From NCBI GenBank assembly GCA_029553285.1, contig JAKPCO010000077.1, positions 87,659 through 151,658 on the forward strand: a DNA stretch of 64,000 bases, given 5' to 3'. The stretch's first letter is position 1, and each line of letters opens with the position of its first letter. A model generated the notes under the pieces. The model saw nothing but the letters and a program-made list of their open reading frames with translations, searched no databases and was not told the DNA's origin. The position numbers and the translations under genes are program-made. This document shows, one piece after another, positions 27,994-37,467 of this stretch. Source of the DNA: Methanobacteriota archaeon (GTDB lineage: Archaea > Halobacteriota > Methanosarcinia > Methanotrichales > Methanotrichaceae).

Positions 27994-29280
27994 ATGGATA
28001 TCAGGCCGATTCTGCAGGTTGCGCTGGATCTCCTGGAGATCGATCGGGCTGTAGAGATAGCCAGGGAGGCGATAGCGGGCGGAGCGGACTGGATCGAGGC
28101 AGGCACGCCGCTGATCAAGAGCGAGGGCATGGACGCGGTTCGCGAGCTCCGTCGCTCTCTTCCCGGAGTCAGGATTGTTGCTGACATGAAGACCATAGAC
28201 ACGGGCGCCATGGAGGTCGAGATGGCTGCGAAGGCCGGTGCAGATATCGTGGCGCTGCTCGCCATATCCGATGACTCGACGATACAGGACGCGATTCGAG
28301 CTGCGAGGAAGTACGGAGTGGAGATAATGGTCGATCTCCTATCCACGCCGGATCCTGTGAAGCGGGCGAAGGAGCTTCAGGATCTCGGGGTGGACTACAT
28401 CTGCGTCCATGTCGGCATAGATCAGCAGATGGTCGGAAAGAGCACAATAGATCTCCTCAGGGAGGTCGTCCAGGTCGTCAGCATTCCGGTGGCTGCGGCC
28501 GGCGGCATAGATGCATCCTCTGGAAGGGATGCGATCTTCTACGGGGCATCTATAGTGATAGTCGGAGGCAACATAACAAGATCCGCGGATGTCACAGGCT
28601 CCGCCCGGAAGATCAGAGAGGCGATAGATCATGTTGAGGGCGCTGGCACCTCCCGGAGGAGCCTGGAGGAGGAGATGATCTCCATATTCAGAGAGGTCTC
28701 CACCCCGAACATAACCGACGCGATGCACCGCAAGGGCGCGATGCGCGACATACTCCCGATAGTCCCGGGGACGAAGATCGTCGGCACCGCGATCACGGTC
28801 CAGACATTCGAGGGAGATTGGGCGAAGACCGTGGAAGCGATAGACGAGGCTGGGCCGGGTAAGGTCATTGTGATCTACAACGGCAGCCGCTACATCGCGC
28901 CGTGGGGAGGGCTGGCGACGCTGAGCTGCATGCAGAAGGGCGTTGAGGGTGTCGTGATCGATGGTGCTGTGAGAGATGTGGATGAGATCCGCAGGCTCAA
29001 TTATCCGGTATTCGCAAGCGCCATAACCCCCACAGCGGGAGAGCCGAAGGGGATGGGAGAGATAAATGTGGAGATCGTCTGTGGAGGGCAGGTTGTGCGT
29101 CCGGGGGATTACATCGTGGGAGATGACTGCGGTGTCGTGGTCATACCCAAAGAGAGGGCCTACGAGATCGCGAGAAGGGCGAAGGAGGTCGAGAAGAACG
29201 AGAGCAGGCTATTCGAGGAGATAAGAAGGGGAAGGACGCTGTCTGAGGTCGCAAAGCTGAAGAAGTGGGAGAAGCTCTGA
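27994..29280 (+). CDS. 3-hexulose-6-phosphate synthase fused to RraA-like domain
   Basis: Residues about 1-207 form a hexulose-6-phosphate synthase ([56 protein letters not shown]). Residues about 215-428 form an RraA/demethylmenaquinone-methyltransferase-like domain ([38 protein letters not shown]). This fusion is known in archaea. HPS condenses formaldehyde with ribulose 5-phosphate, or runs backwards to make pentose phosphates from fructose 6-phosphate when the usual pathway is absent. The start follows GGGTGGTG; an upstream ATG in frame lies inside dapF and is rejected. The role of the RraA half is unknown. Confidence 0.92.
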   Translation: MDIRPILQVALDLLEIDRAVEIAREAIAGGADWIEAGTPLIKSEGMDAVRELRRSLPGVRIVADMKTIDTGAMEVEMAAKAGADIVALLAISDDSTIQDAIRAARKYGVEIMVDLLSTPDPVKRAKELQDLGVDYICVHVGIDQQMVGKSTIDLLREVVQVVSIPVAAAGGIDASSGRDAIFYGASIVIVGGNITRSADVTGSARKIREAIDHVEGAGTSRRSLEEEMISIFREVSTPNITDAMHRKGAMRDILPIVPGTKIVGTAITVQTFEGDWAKTVEAIDEAGPGKVIVIYNGSRYIAPWGGLATLSCMQKGVEGVVIDGAVRDVDEIRRLNYPVFASAITPTAGEPKGMGEINVEIVCGGQVVRPGDYIVGDDCGVVVIPKERAYEIARRAKEVEKNESRLFEEIRRGRTLSEVAKLKKWEKL

Positions 29281-29700
29281 AAGAAGGCCCGGTCGAAGAG
29301 CGCCTCTGTGGCTGTACGCTCATGTGTGGCAGCAGAACGGCCTACATGGTTGCTGAGAGCACCCCAGCCAGAGGTGTACAGCAGGACCAGTGCCCCCACG
29401 AGCGAGAGAGAGAGTCGCGCATCCATGATCTGATGGCATCTTGTGCTGAATGCGATGCCTCAGTGATTCATTTCGCGATCCAGCTGTACAACACCATGGA
29501 TCCTCATTGCACTCCTTGGCGGAGGACCTCGCGCCTCAGTGATTCGCTTCCGCGATCCAGCAACAGGAATGTAAATGCGACATTTCCGGCGGAACGCCGG
29601 TCATTCACTAAATAATTTTATCTAGTTGGTTCTGCATATACTCTACTGTACGCCTTACATGCAGGAAAATTTATGAACTTGACCGGAGCGAGATGACTGG
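29281..29700. other. Intergenic region with a 28-29 base direct repeat
   Basis: No gene is supported. It contains near-identical direct repeats (29457-29484 and 29533-29561), a small hairpin CCGGCG-GAA-CGCCGG at about 29587, and a TATA-like TTTATG at 29670-29675 for the next gene. A minus-strand frame overlapping hps lacks support. Confidence 0.5.
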
Positions 29701-30078
29701 ATGCTCGCCGCGATCATGGTGGATGCGATGTCCTATAAAGAGAAGATTCTCAGGGCGATCCAGGACTCCAAGGATGGTCTGACAACAGTAGAGGTGGCCA
29801 GGCAGGCTGGGGTGAGCAAGACGACAGTAATAAAGTACCTCTCCGTTCTCAGATCTGAGGGCAAGTGTGAGTACGTGGAGGTCGGCCCCTCGAAGCTCTG
29901 GCGCGCTGTGACCCCCAAAAAGGAGATATGCAAGCGCGATATAGAGCCATGTGAGGTGGAATCTGTCTCCGTCAAGCCGCCGGACGATACCGGGATGGTC
30001 TCCATCTCATTCAGGGTCCGGGCTGATCAGCTCTCTGCGCTTCTCAAGCAGATACAGTCGATAGAGGGCAAGTGCTGA
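29701..30078 (+). CDS. Winged helix-turn-helix regulator
   Basis: The 125-residue protein has a winged helix at residues 10-70: KEKILRAIQDSKDGLTTVEVA, RQAGVSKTTVIKYLSVLRSEG and a wing VEVGPSKLWRAV. The C-terminal part (VSISFRVRADQLSALLKQIQS) resembles a small dimerisation or ligand domain. A TTTATG box about 28 bases before the ATG suggests a leaderless or short-leader mRNA; ATG codons at positions 6 and 10 are alternatives. The GvpD-like gene follows 82 bases later, and regulator-NTPase pairing is likely. Confidence 0.8.
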   Translation: MLAAIMVDAMSYKEKILRAIQDSKDGLTTVEVARQAGVSKTTVIKYLSVLRSEGKCEYVEVGPSKLWRAVTPKKEICKRDIEPCEVESVSVKPPDDTGMVSISFRVRADQLSALLKQIQSIEGKC

Positions 30079-30160
30079 GATGATGCGCCAAACAATCGTA
30101 TAAATAGTAATACTATAAATAGAATGATTGCTACAAGAGGGGGGGGGACGGAGGGAACCC

Positions 30161-31522
30161 ATGCGCATACCTGCTGAGATACACAGGTTTTTCGATATCG
30201 TCGAGGGTCAGACCCTCCTGATAAAAGGCCTGCCCGGAACCGGCAAGACCACGCTCGCATTTGAGATACTGAATGAGATGTGTGAGAAGAGAAATGGGAT
30301 GTACATCTCCACGCGTGTCGACCCTGAGAGGCTTTACAGGACGTTTCCCTGGATAAAGGAGATCGTGCCGCCGAGAAATGTCGTTAACGCAACTCAATCA
30401 AAGCTTCTTCAGACTCTGAGAGACATCGCCGGAGGGATACCGACATACGATACAGTCCTGGATTTCTTCCGCGTCCTCTTCGAGGATGTGGAGGAGATGG
30501 AGAGCCCGATCATAGTCTTTGACAGCTGGGACGCGCTGATGAACTACGTATCTCCGATAATAAAAGAGCAGCAGAGCTTCGAGCAGAACATATGCGAGTT
30601 CGCAAGAGACATGGGGATCCACATGATATTCGTCAGCGAGTCCGCTGATCTGATGCCGCTCGACTACATAGTCGACGGTGTGGTTTACATGGAGCACTTC
30701 AGGATCGCCGGAACCCCGTCTTCCGCTGTGCGGGACAGCATGCGGACGAGATACGCCCGCGAGATAAGGCTTGAGAAGCTCCGCGGCGTTGAGATACTCC
30801 AGCGCACATTCACAGCAACGCTTCACGGTGGCAGATTTCAGTGCTTCACCCCATGCGTTGAGGAGGTTGATGCCAGGATCGGCGGAGATCACATGAGAAT
30901 CCCGGATCCGACAGAGGATTGCGCATCAACAGGCATCCCACAGCTCGATGAGATAACCGGCGGTCTCAGGTACGGATCCTGCAATGTACTGGAGATCAAC
31001 CACGGGGTTGGCAAGCGATACTACCACATACTCACAGCCCTTGCTTCAAACGCTCTGAAGAACGGGAGAGCTGTGTGCATAATCCCGTCGATAGGATACC
31101 AGCTGAGCCCCAGGGAGATCTTCGTCCCGACGAATGTCCGTGTTGTCCAGCCTCAGGGGGACGATATCGTCTCATGGGGAAAAGAGCTCATCGGCATATG
31201 GGATGAGCTGCGAGAGCGCAGCGGCCGGCCCATCCTCAACATAATCGGCATGGACGCGATGGAGTTCGCCTTCGGCTACAGGCAGCTCCTGAACATAGCG
31301 AACCGGCTGATCAACCAGTGGAAGAAGACGAACGACATCAACCTCCTGGTCGTAAAGACCGGCCAGGAGAGCATCAACATGGCGATTCACGTTGCAGATA
31401 CGTACTTCGTCGTCAACGAGCTCAATGGAGGGCTCTGCATATACGGCGTGATCCCGCGCACCGAGCTCTACAACATGAGCATGGAGGGCGAGAGCAGGAT
31501 CTGCCTGACGCCAATAGTCTGA
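30161..31522 (+). CDS. GvpD-like RecA/KaiC-superfamily NTPase
   Basis: A 453-residue protein made of two RecA-like halves. The first has Walker A GLPGTGKTT at residues 23-31 and the Walker B-like PIIVFDSWDALMNYV. The second begins near CASTGIPQLDEITGGLRYGSCNVLEI and has a degraded P-loop (NHGVGKRYYH). Overall it resembles GvpD, the P-loop regulator of haloarchaeal gas vesicle genes, and archaeal KaiC-like proteins. No gas vesicle structural gene is visible here. The start follows GGAGGG; the frame could begin eleven codons earlier. A run of nine G lies in the leader. It probably acts with the preceding regulator. Confidence 0.8.
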   Translation: MRIPAEIHRFFDIVEGQTLLIKGLPGTGKTTLAFEILNEMCEKRNGMYISTRVDPERLYRTFPWIKEIVPPRNVVNATQSKLLQTLRDIAGGIPTYDTVLDFFRVLFEDVEEMESPIIVFDSWDALMNYVSPIIKEQQSFEQNICEFARDMGIHMIFVSESADLMPLDYIVDGVVYMEHFRIAGTPSSAVRDSMRTRYAREIRLEKLRGVEILQRTFTATLHGGRFQCFTPCVEEVDARIGGDHMRIPDPTEDCASTGIPQLDEITGGLRYGSCNVLEINHGVGKRYYHILTALASNALKNGRAVCIIPSIGYQLSPREIFVPTNVRVVQPQGDDIVSWGKELIGIWDELRERSGRPILNIIGMDAMEFAFGYRQLLNIANRLINQWKKTNDINLLVVKTGQESINMAIHVADTYFVVNELNGGLCIYGVIPRTELYNMSMEGESRICLTPIV

Positions 31523-31626
31523 AATCAGACTCCTGCAGAATCATCTCCATTACACATTCTCAGTATTGCCCATGCATGTGAAGCCCGTATCTGAGCTTCG
31601 CCCTGCGACGGGGTGCAGAGCTCATC

Positions 31627-32841
31627 TCACGCATAGTTCGGGAGATCCGGCTCCTCGCACGCGCCATGCGTCTCTGCCTGAAGCACCCTGGCGATCGCGC
31701 GCTCGAAGTCCCTCTGGAGCACCTGCGTCCGCTCCTCGCGGATTGCAGACATCCCTGCCTCTGTGACGATCGCCTTCAGGTCCGCACCGCTCGCGTTCTC
31801 TGTGAGATCAGCTATGCTTCTCAGATCCACATCAGGGCCGAGGTTCATTCCCTTTGTGTGGATGAGGAGGATCGCATGCCTGCCATCACGGTTGGGCAGG
31901 GGGACGTATATCGCCCTGTCGAACCTTCCCGGGCGGAGGAGTGCTGGATCGAGCATATCGGGCCTATTTGTGGCGCCTATTATCTTGACCTCTCCGCGAG
32001 GATCGAATCCGTCCATCTCAGCTAGCAGCTGCATCAACGTCCTCTGAACCTCACGATCACCGCTCGTCGCCCCGTCGATGCGCCTGGAGCCTATCGCATC
32101 GAGCTCATCTATGAATATGATCGCGGGGGCCCTGCTCTTTGCGAGATCGAAGAGCTCCCTGACGAGCCTGGCTCCCTCTCCTATGTACTTCTGGACGAAC
32201 TCGCTCCCGACCACCCGCAGGAACGTCGCCTCTGTGCTGTTTGCCACCGCCTTGGCGAGAAGGGTCTTGCCGGTGCCCGGAGGTCCGTAGAGAAGAACGC
32301 CCTTTGGCGGCTCGATCCCGACCGCCTGGAAGAGATCCGGTCTCTTGAGGGGAAGCTCCACGATCTCCCTGAGCTCGGAGATCTGGCTGTCGAGGCCGCC
32401 GATGCTCTCAAATGTGACATCAGGCACCTCCTCGACCTCCATTCCGAAGACCATGGGGTCGCGCGGCGATGGTAGCACGCACATCACGGCGAACGTCTGC
32501 TGGTTCAGGCCGACCTGCACCCCAGGCCTGAGCTCCTCCTCGATGAACTGCGAGACGCTGACGACAAGTCTCGGGCCTGTGCTCGACTTCACTATCACCC
32601 TGCTCTCGTCGAGAACCTCCACGACAGTGCCGACGATCATGGGCCCGACGCGCAGACGCTCCAGCTCGCTGCGGAGCTTCCGGGCCTCGCGCTCGTACTT
32701 GAGCTTCTGGTTCTCTATCAGCCGCTTCTCGCCCTCCGCGCGGTCCTTCTGCTCCCTCAGGGCGAGGTTGCGCTCCTCAAGCTGCTTCATCCTGTCCAGG
32801 ATGTACTTCGAGAAGTCGGGTCCACTTTGAGGCTCGTTCAT
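31627..32841 (-). CDS. pan: Proteasome-activating nucleotidase (PAN), AAA+ ATPase
   Basis: PAN unfolds proteins and feeds them to the 20S proteasome. The 404-residue protein has an N-terminal coiled coil (about 15-65), an OB domain ([23 protein letters not shown]), Walker A GPPGTGKT at 186-193, Walker [12 protein letters not shown], and the arginine-finger/sensor region [20 protein letters not shown]. The C-terminus is LPNYA. The Y is in the HbYX position, but Asn replaces the hydrophobic residue. The start with GGAGATG before it fits; the frame continues upstream without family resemblance. It is divergent from MBF1. Confidence 0.95.
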   Translation of the reverse strand: MNEPQSGPDFSKYILDRMKQLEERNLALREQKDRAEGEKRLIENQKLKYEREARKLRSELERLRVGPMIVGTVVEVLDESRVIVKSSTGPRLVVSVSQFIEEELRPGVQVGLNQQTFAVMCVLPSPRDPMVFGMEVEEVPDVTFESIGGLDSQISELREIVELPLKRPDLFQAVGIEPPKGVLLYGPPGTGKTLLAKAVANSTEATFLRVVGSEFVQKYIGEGARLVRELFDLAKSRAPAIIFIDELDAIGSRRIDGATSGDREVQRTLMQLLAEMDGFDPRGEVKIIGATNRPDMLDPALLRPGRFDRAIYVPLPNRDGRHAILLIHTKGMNLGPDVDLRSIADLTENASGADLKAIVTEAGMSAIREERTQVLQRDFERAIARVLQAETHGACEEPDLPNYA

Positions 32842-32899
32842 CCCATCTCCAAAGCTTATTAAACTCCGAGGGCTATAAAAGATTTCCGAGATGAGAGAG
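32842..32899. promoter_or_regulatory. Divergent promoter for pan and mbf1
   Basis: CTATAAAAG at 32873-32881 can serve both strands. It lies about 24 bases from the preferred mbf1 ATG and about 35 from the pan ATG. A second AT-rich box, TTTAATAAG on the minus strand, is nearer pan. Confidence 0.4.
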
Positions 32900-33388
32900 A
32901 TGAGCGATAGGCAATGTGAGATCTGCGGCGCAGACATCTCTGGCTCTCCCGAGAGGATAGTGATCGACGGCTCGGTTCTTGAGGTCTGCAAGAGCTGCGC
33001 CCGCTTCGGCAAGCCTGAGGACAAATGGTCTCCTGTCCCGAGAAAGATCGTGCCTGTTGAGAGGAGCTTTCGCGTGCAGAAGCCAAAGCCACGCGACCAC
33101 TTCAGGGATCTGGTGGAGGTAGTGCCGGATTACGGTAATATTATAAAAAATGCCAGGGAGAGCATGAATCTCTCTCTCGAGGATCTGGCTCTCAGGATAA
33201 AGGAGAAGGCATCTCTTCTTAGAAAGATTGAGCGCGAGGAGCTCGTCCCCGAAGACGATGTGAGGAAGAAGCTGGAGAAGGAGCTGAAGATAAAGCTCAC
33301 CGAGGAGACGACCGAGGAGAAGCTCAAATCCCGGGGAGGATCGAAGGTTCTGACGCTCGGTGATATCGCAAACATCAGGAAGAGATGA
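32900..33388 (+). CDS. Multiprotein bridging factor 1 (archaeal MBF1)
   Basis: The 162-residue protein begins with a zinc ribbon (CEICGADIS, later CKSCARFG). It ends with the MBF1-type Cro/C1 helix-turn-helix ([34 protein letters not shown]). Eukaryotic MBF1 bridges activators and TBP; archaeal MBF1 binds ribosomes or the transcription apparatus. The ATG nine bases inside the longer frame is preferred because the TATA box is about 24 bases upstream of it. The Sua5 gene follows eight bases after the stop. Confidence 0.92.
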   Translation: MSDRQCEICGADISGSPERIVIDGSVLEVCKSCARFGKPEDKWSPVPRKIVPVERSFRVQKPKPRDHFRDLVEVVPDYGNIIKNARESMNLSLEDLALRIKEKASLLRKIEREELVPEDDVRKKLEKELKIKLTEETTEEKLKSRGGSKVLTLGDIANIRKR

Positions 33389-33395
33389 TCTCCAG

Positions 33396-34010
33396 ATGGC
33401 TGTCGTTTGTGGCACAGACGAGGCTGCAAGATGCATACTCTCAGGCGGCATTGTGGTATACCCCACAGAGACCGTCTATGGCATGGGCGCGAACGCTCTT
33501 GATGAGAGGAGCATCGCAAGGGTCTACGAGATCAAGAGGCGCCCGCTCGATAAACCGATATCCATAGCTGTATCAAGCTTCGAGATGCTCTGTGAGGTGG
33601 CAGACGTCCGGCCCGAAGACCTGGATGTGATGAGAAGACTCCTGCCCGGGCCTGTGACATTTCTCGTGCGGAAGAGATCGATCGTCCCGGATATGCTCAC
33701 AGCAGGATCTCCTCTTGTCGGAGTCAGATACCCGGATCATGAGATCGCGCTCAGGCTCATCGAAATGACCGGGCCGATCACGTCCACAAGCGCGAACATC
33801 ACTGGAGCACCCCCGCCATCTGATCCAGAGGATATAGATCCGGAGATTTTATCCCGGGTGGATATGCTTATCGATGGAGGGAGATGCAGATACGCCGTAC
33901 CATCCACCCTCGTGGACCTCTCCAGCAGAAGGATCCTGAGGATGGGCGCGATGGCGGATCGAGTTCTAGAGGTAATCGGTGATGAGAGCCAGAATCAGGG
34001 ACTTTCTTGA
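33396..34010 (+). CDS. L-threonylcarbamoyladenylate synthase (Sua5/YrdC family)
   Basis: Makes threonylcarbamoyl-AMP from threonine, bicarbonate and ATP for t6A37 in ANN-decoding tRNAs. The 204-residue protein has GGIVVYPTETVYGMGANA, KRRPLDKPISIAV, LLPGPVTFLV and GPITSTSANITG, all YrdC hallmarks. It lacks the extra C-terminal Sua5 domain. The start shown lies just past the mbf1 stop; the longer frame overlaps mbf1 and is less likely. It overlaps the nucleotidyltransferase gene. Confidence 0.93.
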   Translation: MAVVCGTDEAARCILSGGIVVYPTETVYGMGANALDERSIARVYEIKRRPLDKPISIAVSSFEMLCEVADVRPEDLDVMRRLLPGPVTFLVRKRSIVPDMLTAGSPLVGVRYPDHEIALRLIEMTGPITSTSANITGAPPPSDPEDIDPEILSRVDMLIDGGRCRYAVPSTLVDLSSRRILRMGAMADRVLEVIGDESQNQGLS

Positions 34011-34917
34011 GAGCAGGGACGGGTGGATATTCTCGGTCGTGGATTACATCCACACCGATGGCGTGAGATCCCTGCTCAGATACATCCCGGATGAATCAGG
34101 GGAGAGGATCGCAGGCGGCAGAAGATACAGAAAGCTGGATTTCGACGATGCGTTTGAGTTCCTGAGGGCGGCGCGCCCTGAGTACGTCAGGGATGTTCAC
34201 GTGGTTCCATTCGATGATGTGAGAAGGTTCTTTAAGCCGGCTGATGAGCTTCCAAGGGTGAGAGCCGAGGATGAGAGGGTCGGCAAGATCGCTGACATAC
34301 TGGAGGAGCACGGCATCCCTGAGAGATGCATCGGGATCACGGGATCGATGCTCCTGGGGCTACACAGCAGATCATCAGATATAGATCTGGTTGTTTACGG
34401 AAGCGCCTGGTGGAGGGCGAGGGATGTTATAGCAGATGCAAAGCGCAGCGGCTTGATCCAGGAGCTCGACAGCGCAACGTGGATGAAGATCTACATGAAG
34501 AGGAAGCCCTCGATCCCCTTCGATGAGTTCGTGGCGCATGAGATGCGCAAGGGCAACCGCGGAATGATAGACGGCACGTACTTTGACCTTCTCTTTACAA
34601 GAGACTGGGACGAGATCGAGCCGGTACCCGCAGGCAGGCCCATCCGGAGAGGCAGAATAGTCGCGGAGGTCACTGACGCGAGATACTCCTTCGACAGCCC
34701 TGGTATTTTCAGGCTTGATCATGAGATCGGGGAGATACTCTGCTACTCTCACACATATGCAGGCCAGGCATTCGAGGGGGAGATGATTGAGGCATCCGGG
34801 GTGATCGAGGAGACTCCAGACGGCCTGAGAATGGTTGTCGGCACGACGAGAGAGGCGAAGGGCGAGTGGATACGCTCGCTGACGCTCATGTCGAGCCTGT
34901 CCAGAGGGTGTGGATGA
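33982..34917 (+). CDS. Nucleotidyltransferase-fold protein
   Basis: A 311-residue protein with the nucleotidyltransferase signature in the middle: ITGSMLLGLHSRSSDIDLVVYG, holding the GS motif and the paired aspartates. The C-terminal part (DIDPD-free, beta-rich) resembles no domain I can name. The N-terminal part includes DYIHTDGVRSLLRYIPDE. It may adenylylate or uridylylate a small molecule, RNA or protein. The ATG chosen has GAGGTAATCGG before it and overlaps the Sua5 gene by 29 bases; AMP phosphorylase follows. Confidence 0.75.
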   Translation: MRARIRDFLESRDGWIFSVVDYIHTDGVRSLLRYIPDESGERIAGGRRYRKLDFDDAFEFLRAARPEYVRDVHVVPFDDVRRFFKPADELPRVRAEDERVGKIADILEEHGIPERCIGITGSMLLGLHSRSSDIDLVVYGSAWWRARDVIADAKRSGLIQELDSATWMKIYMKRKPSIPFDEFVAHEMRKGNRGMIDGTYFDLLFTRDWDEIEPVPAGRPIRRGRIVAEVTDARYSFDSPGIFRLDHEIGEILCYSHTYAGQAFEGEMIEASGVIEETPDGLRMVVGTTREAKGEWIRSLTLMSSLSRGCG

Positions 34918-34944
34918 AGAGGTGCGGCTGAAGAGGTGGTGCAG

Positions 34945-36483
34945 ATGTTTGAGGTAGTTCCTTTCGATATAGAGATCGGGCAGCACAAGGTCATGCTAAA
35001 CATCGCGGATGCCAGAGCAATGGGGCTCAACCCTGGAGACAGGGTTCGGGTGAGAACGAAGGGCGCATCTCTGACCGCGATTCTGGATGTCACCGGACAG
35101 ATGATCAAACAGGGGCAGGTCGGCATATTCACAGAGGCTCTCAGGGACCTGAAGGAGGCGAAGAGCGTGGAGATATCGCCCGCTCCAAGGCCTGCCTCGA
35201 TATCATACATAAAGATGCTGATGGACAGGCAGAAGCTGAGCGAGGACCAGATCAGAAGCATAGTGAGGGATATAGTCAACAACAACCTCAGCGAGATCGA
35301 GCTATCAGCATACATCACAGCATCCTACATCCACAACCTGGATCCACAGGAGACGGAGTGGCTCACCAAGGCGATGATAGAGACGGGCGAGAGGATTTAC
35401 TTCGATAAGCATCCCGTCGTCGACAAACACAGCATAGGTGGGGTTCCGGGAAACAAGGTCTCGATGCTGGTGGTTCCGATTGTCGCAGCCTCGGGTCTGC
35501 TCATACCTAAGACGAGCTCGAGGGCGATAACAGGCGCTGGCGGGACCGCGGATCTGATGGAGGTCCTCGCGCCTGTGGAGTTCACCGCGGATGAGATCAA
35601 GGAGATCACGGAGAGTGTGGGGGGTGTTATCGCATGGGGCGGCGCCACAAACATAGCTCCGGCGGACGACAGGTTGATAAAAGCGGAGTACGCCCTCGCC
35701 ATCGATCCCTACAGCCAGATGCTCGCCTCGATAATGGCGAAGAAGGGGGCAGTCGGCGCTGACGCTGTCGTGGTCGATATGCCCACCGGCCCTGGAACGA
35801 AGCTGGAGACGCCGGAGAAGGCGAGGACGCTCGCGAAAGACCTTACAGATCTTGGAGAACGGCTGGGGATCAGGGTGGAGTGTGCGATGACCTTCGGCGG
35901 CTCTCCTGTCGGCCGGACAGTGGGACCTGCTCTCGAAGTGAGAGAGGCTTTAAAGATGCTGGAGACAGGCGAGGGGCCGAACAGTCTCAGGGAGAAGAGC
36001 CTCGCCCTCGCAGGCATCCTCCTGGAGATGGGGGGTGTTGCGGCCAGGGGCGAGGGGTACAGAGTCGCAGAGGAGATACTGACGAGCGGAATGGCCCACA
36101 AGAAGCTCATGGAGATCGTAGAGGCGCAGGGCGGGGATCCCAAGATAAGGAGTGAGGATATCCAGATAGGAGAGCATCAAAAGCAGATACTCTCCCCGAC
36201 GAACGGTTACGTTGTGGCATTCTACAACAAAAGAATCGTGGAGATCGCAAGGGCCGCTGGCGCGCCTGCCGACAAGAAGGCGGGCGTGATAATACACAAG
36301 AAGATGGGAGAGACCGTGAAGAAGGGCGAGCCTCTGCTCACGATATGCTCCAGCACAGACTGGGAGCTGGAGTGCGCGGTGAAGATGTGCTCTATGAGGG
36401 ATGCCCTGGAGCAGCCGCCGATAGTTGTTGAGGGAATGCTGCTCGAGAGGTATCCGACCGAGAGGTACCCGAGAACGATATGA
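34945..36483 (+). CDS. AMP phosphorylase (archaeal DeoA family)
   Basis: The 512-residue protein matches the archaeal thymidine-phosphorylase-like AMP phosphorylases: KHSIGGVPGNKVSMLVVPIVAASGL, TSSRAITGAGGTADLMEVLAPVEF, AECAMTFGG-like ECAMTFGGSPVGRTVGPALEV and a C-terminal domain with HKKMGETVKKGEPL. It splits NMPs such as AMP to ribose-1,5-bisphosphate and base. In the known archaeal pathway, ribose-1,5-bisphosphate isomerase and type III RuBisCO follow; neither gene is in this window. The ATG with GAGGTGGT before it is preferred over an upstream GTG. Confidence 0.93.
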   Translation: MFEVVPFDIEIGQHKVMLNIADARAMGLNPGDRVRVRTKGASLTAILDVTGQMIKQGQVGIFTEALRDLKEAKSVEISPAPRPASISYIKMLMDRQKLSEDQIRSIVRDIVNNNLSEIELSAYITASYIHNLDPQETEWLTKAMIETGERIYFDKHPVVDKHSIGGVPGNKVSMLVVPIVAASGLLIPKTSSRAITGAGGTADLMEVLAPVEFTADEIKEITESVGGVIAWGGATNIAPADDRLIKAEYALAIDPYSQMLASIMAKKGAVGADAVVVDMPTGPGTKLETPEKARTLAKDLTDLGERLGIRVECAMTFGGSPVGRTVGPALEVREALKMLETGEGPNSLREKSLALAGILLEMGGVAARGEGYRVAEEILTSGMAHKKLMEIVEAQGGDPKIRSEDIQIGEHQKQILSPTNGYVVAFYNKRIVEIARAAGAPADKKAGVIIHKKMGETVKKGEPLLTICSSTDWELECAVKMCSMRDALEQPPIVVEGMLLERYPTERYPRTI

Positions 36484-36610
36484 GATTCGCCATGTTTTTA
36501 ACAAGCTGGAGGCGTGCAGACTGTTTGCTGGTAGCACTCATTTGCCAGAGCTCTCAGCAAAACCACTGTCTCTAGAGCAATTTATCGCGTATACAAACGG
36601 AGGAGTTTGG

Positions 36611-37465
36611 ATGGAGAAGATGAAGGTAGCTGTTGTGTACCACGAGGACTTTCCGGTACACGGATACTCTGTGCTGAAGGACAGAATCAAACCATCGTTT
36701 GAAGCTCTCATGAGCTCCGGGCTTGTGGATGGTGTTGAAGTGCAGGTGTTCAGGCCCCAGCCAGCGCCTGTGGAGCTTGTGGCAGAAGCGCATACAGAGA
36801 ACCACATGCGCAACATGAGGCACGACCCGCACTGGAACGTCGCTCTGCTCTCAGCAGGAAGCGTGCTGATGGCAGCTGAGCTCGTCGTCTCCGGAAAGGC
36901 GGAGTCCGCCTTTGCGTACACAGGAACAGCAGGTCATCACGCATCCAGGGGAAGCTGCTGGGGGTTCTGCTACTTCAATGATGTCGCGATAACGATACTC
37001 AAGCTCCGCAAGATGGGGCTCAGGCGCTTCCTGATAATAGATGTGGACCCGCATTTTGGGGATGGGACAAGAGACTTCTTCGGGAACGATCCTGATGTCT
37101 TCCACATCAACTTCCACTCCGGATCGCAGAAGGAGTTCGATCGCGAGAGGAACAACTACGACTTTGGCATAGGGTGGAACGCGAATGACGAGACGTTTCT
37201 GAGGGAGATGGAGAACGCGCTGAAGCTCACAGAGGGCTTTGACTACGAAGTGTGTTTCGTGATCTTCGGGCATGATTCACACACAGATGACTACGGCGGC
37301 TTCGACCTCACGCTGAATGCTTATCCGAAGATGGCGAGTATGATCAAAAAGGCGGTCGATGGCAAACCTCTCGTCTTCGTGCTCAGCGGCGGCTCGAATC
37401 CTGACGTGGCGCGCCGCGCGATTCCGGATGTGATCGCTGTTCTGGCGGGGCGGTGGCCGTATTGA
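36611..37465 (+). CDS. Histone deacetylase-superfamily hydrolase
   Basis: A 284-residue protein of the HDAC/acetoin-utilisation/acetylpolyamine amidohydrolase fold. Seen: the catalytic His pair in AGHHASRGSCWGFCYFNDVAIT, metal ligands in IIDVDPHFGDGTRDFF, and FGHDSHTDDYGG. The usual DxDxHHGxG has only one His here. It may deacetylate a protein or small molecule. GGAGGAG precedes the ATG; the open frame upstream lacks similarity. DUF89 begins three bases after the stop, so both are probably co-expressed. Confidence 0.87.
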   Translation: MEKMKVAVVYHEDFPVHGYSVLKDRIKPSFEALMSSGLVDGVEVQVFRPQPAPVELVAEAHTENHMRNMRHDPHWNVALLSAGSVLMAAELVVSGKAESAFAYTGTAGHHASRGSCWGFCYFNDVAITILKLRKMGLRRFLIIDVDPHFGDGTRDFFGNDPDVFHINFHSGSQKEFDRERNNYDFGIGWNANDETFLREMENALKLTEGFDYEVCFVIFGHDSHTDDYGGFDLTLNAYPKMASMIKKAVDGKPLVFVLSGGSNPDVARRAIPDVIAVLAGRWPY

Positions 37466-37467
37466 GG

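Noticed and set aside
29160..29426. Minus-strand ORF with hydrophobic start next to the HPS-RraA gene
   Set aside because: Most of it is antisense to the fusion gene; no start signals.
36425..36610. N-terminal extension of the HDAC-family frame
   Set aside because: It overlaps AMP phosphorylase and lacks family similarity; GGAGGAG supports the inner ATG.
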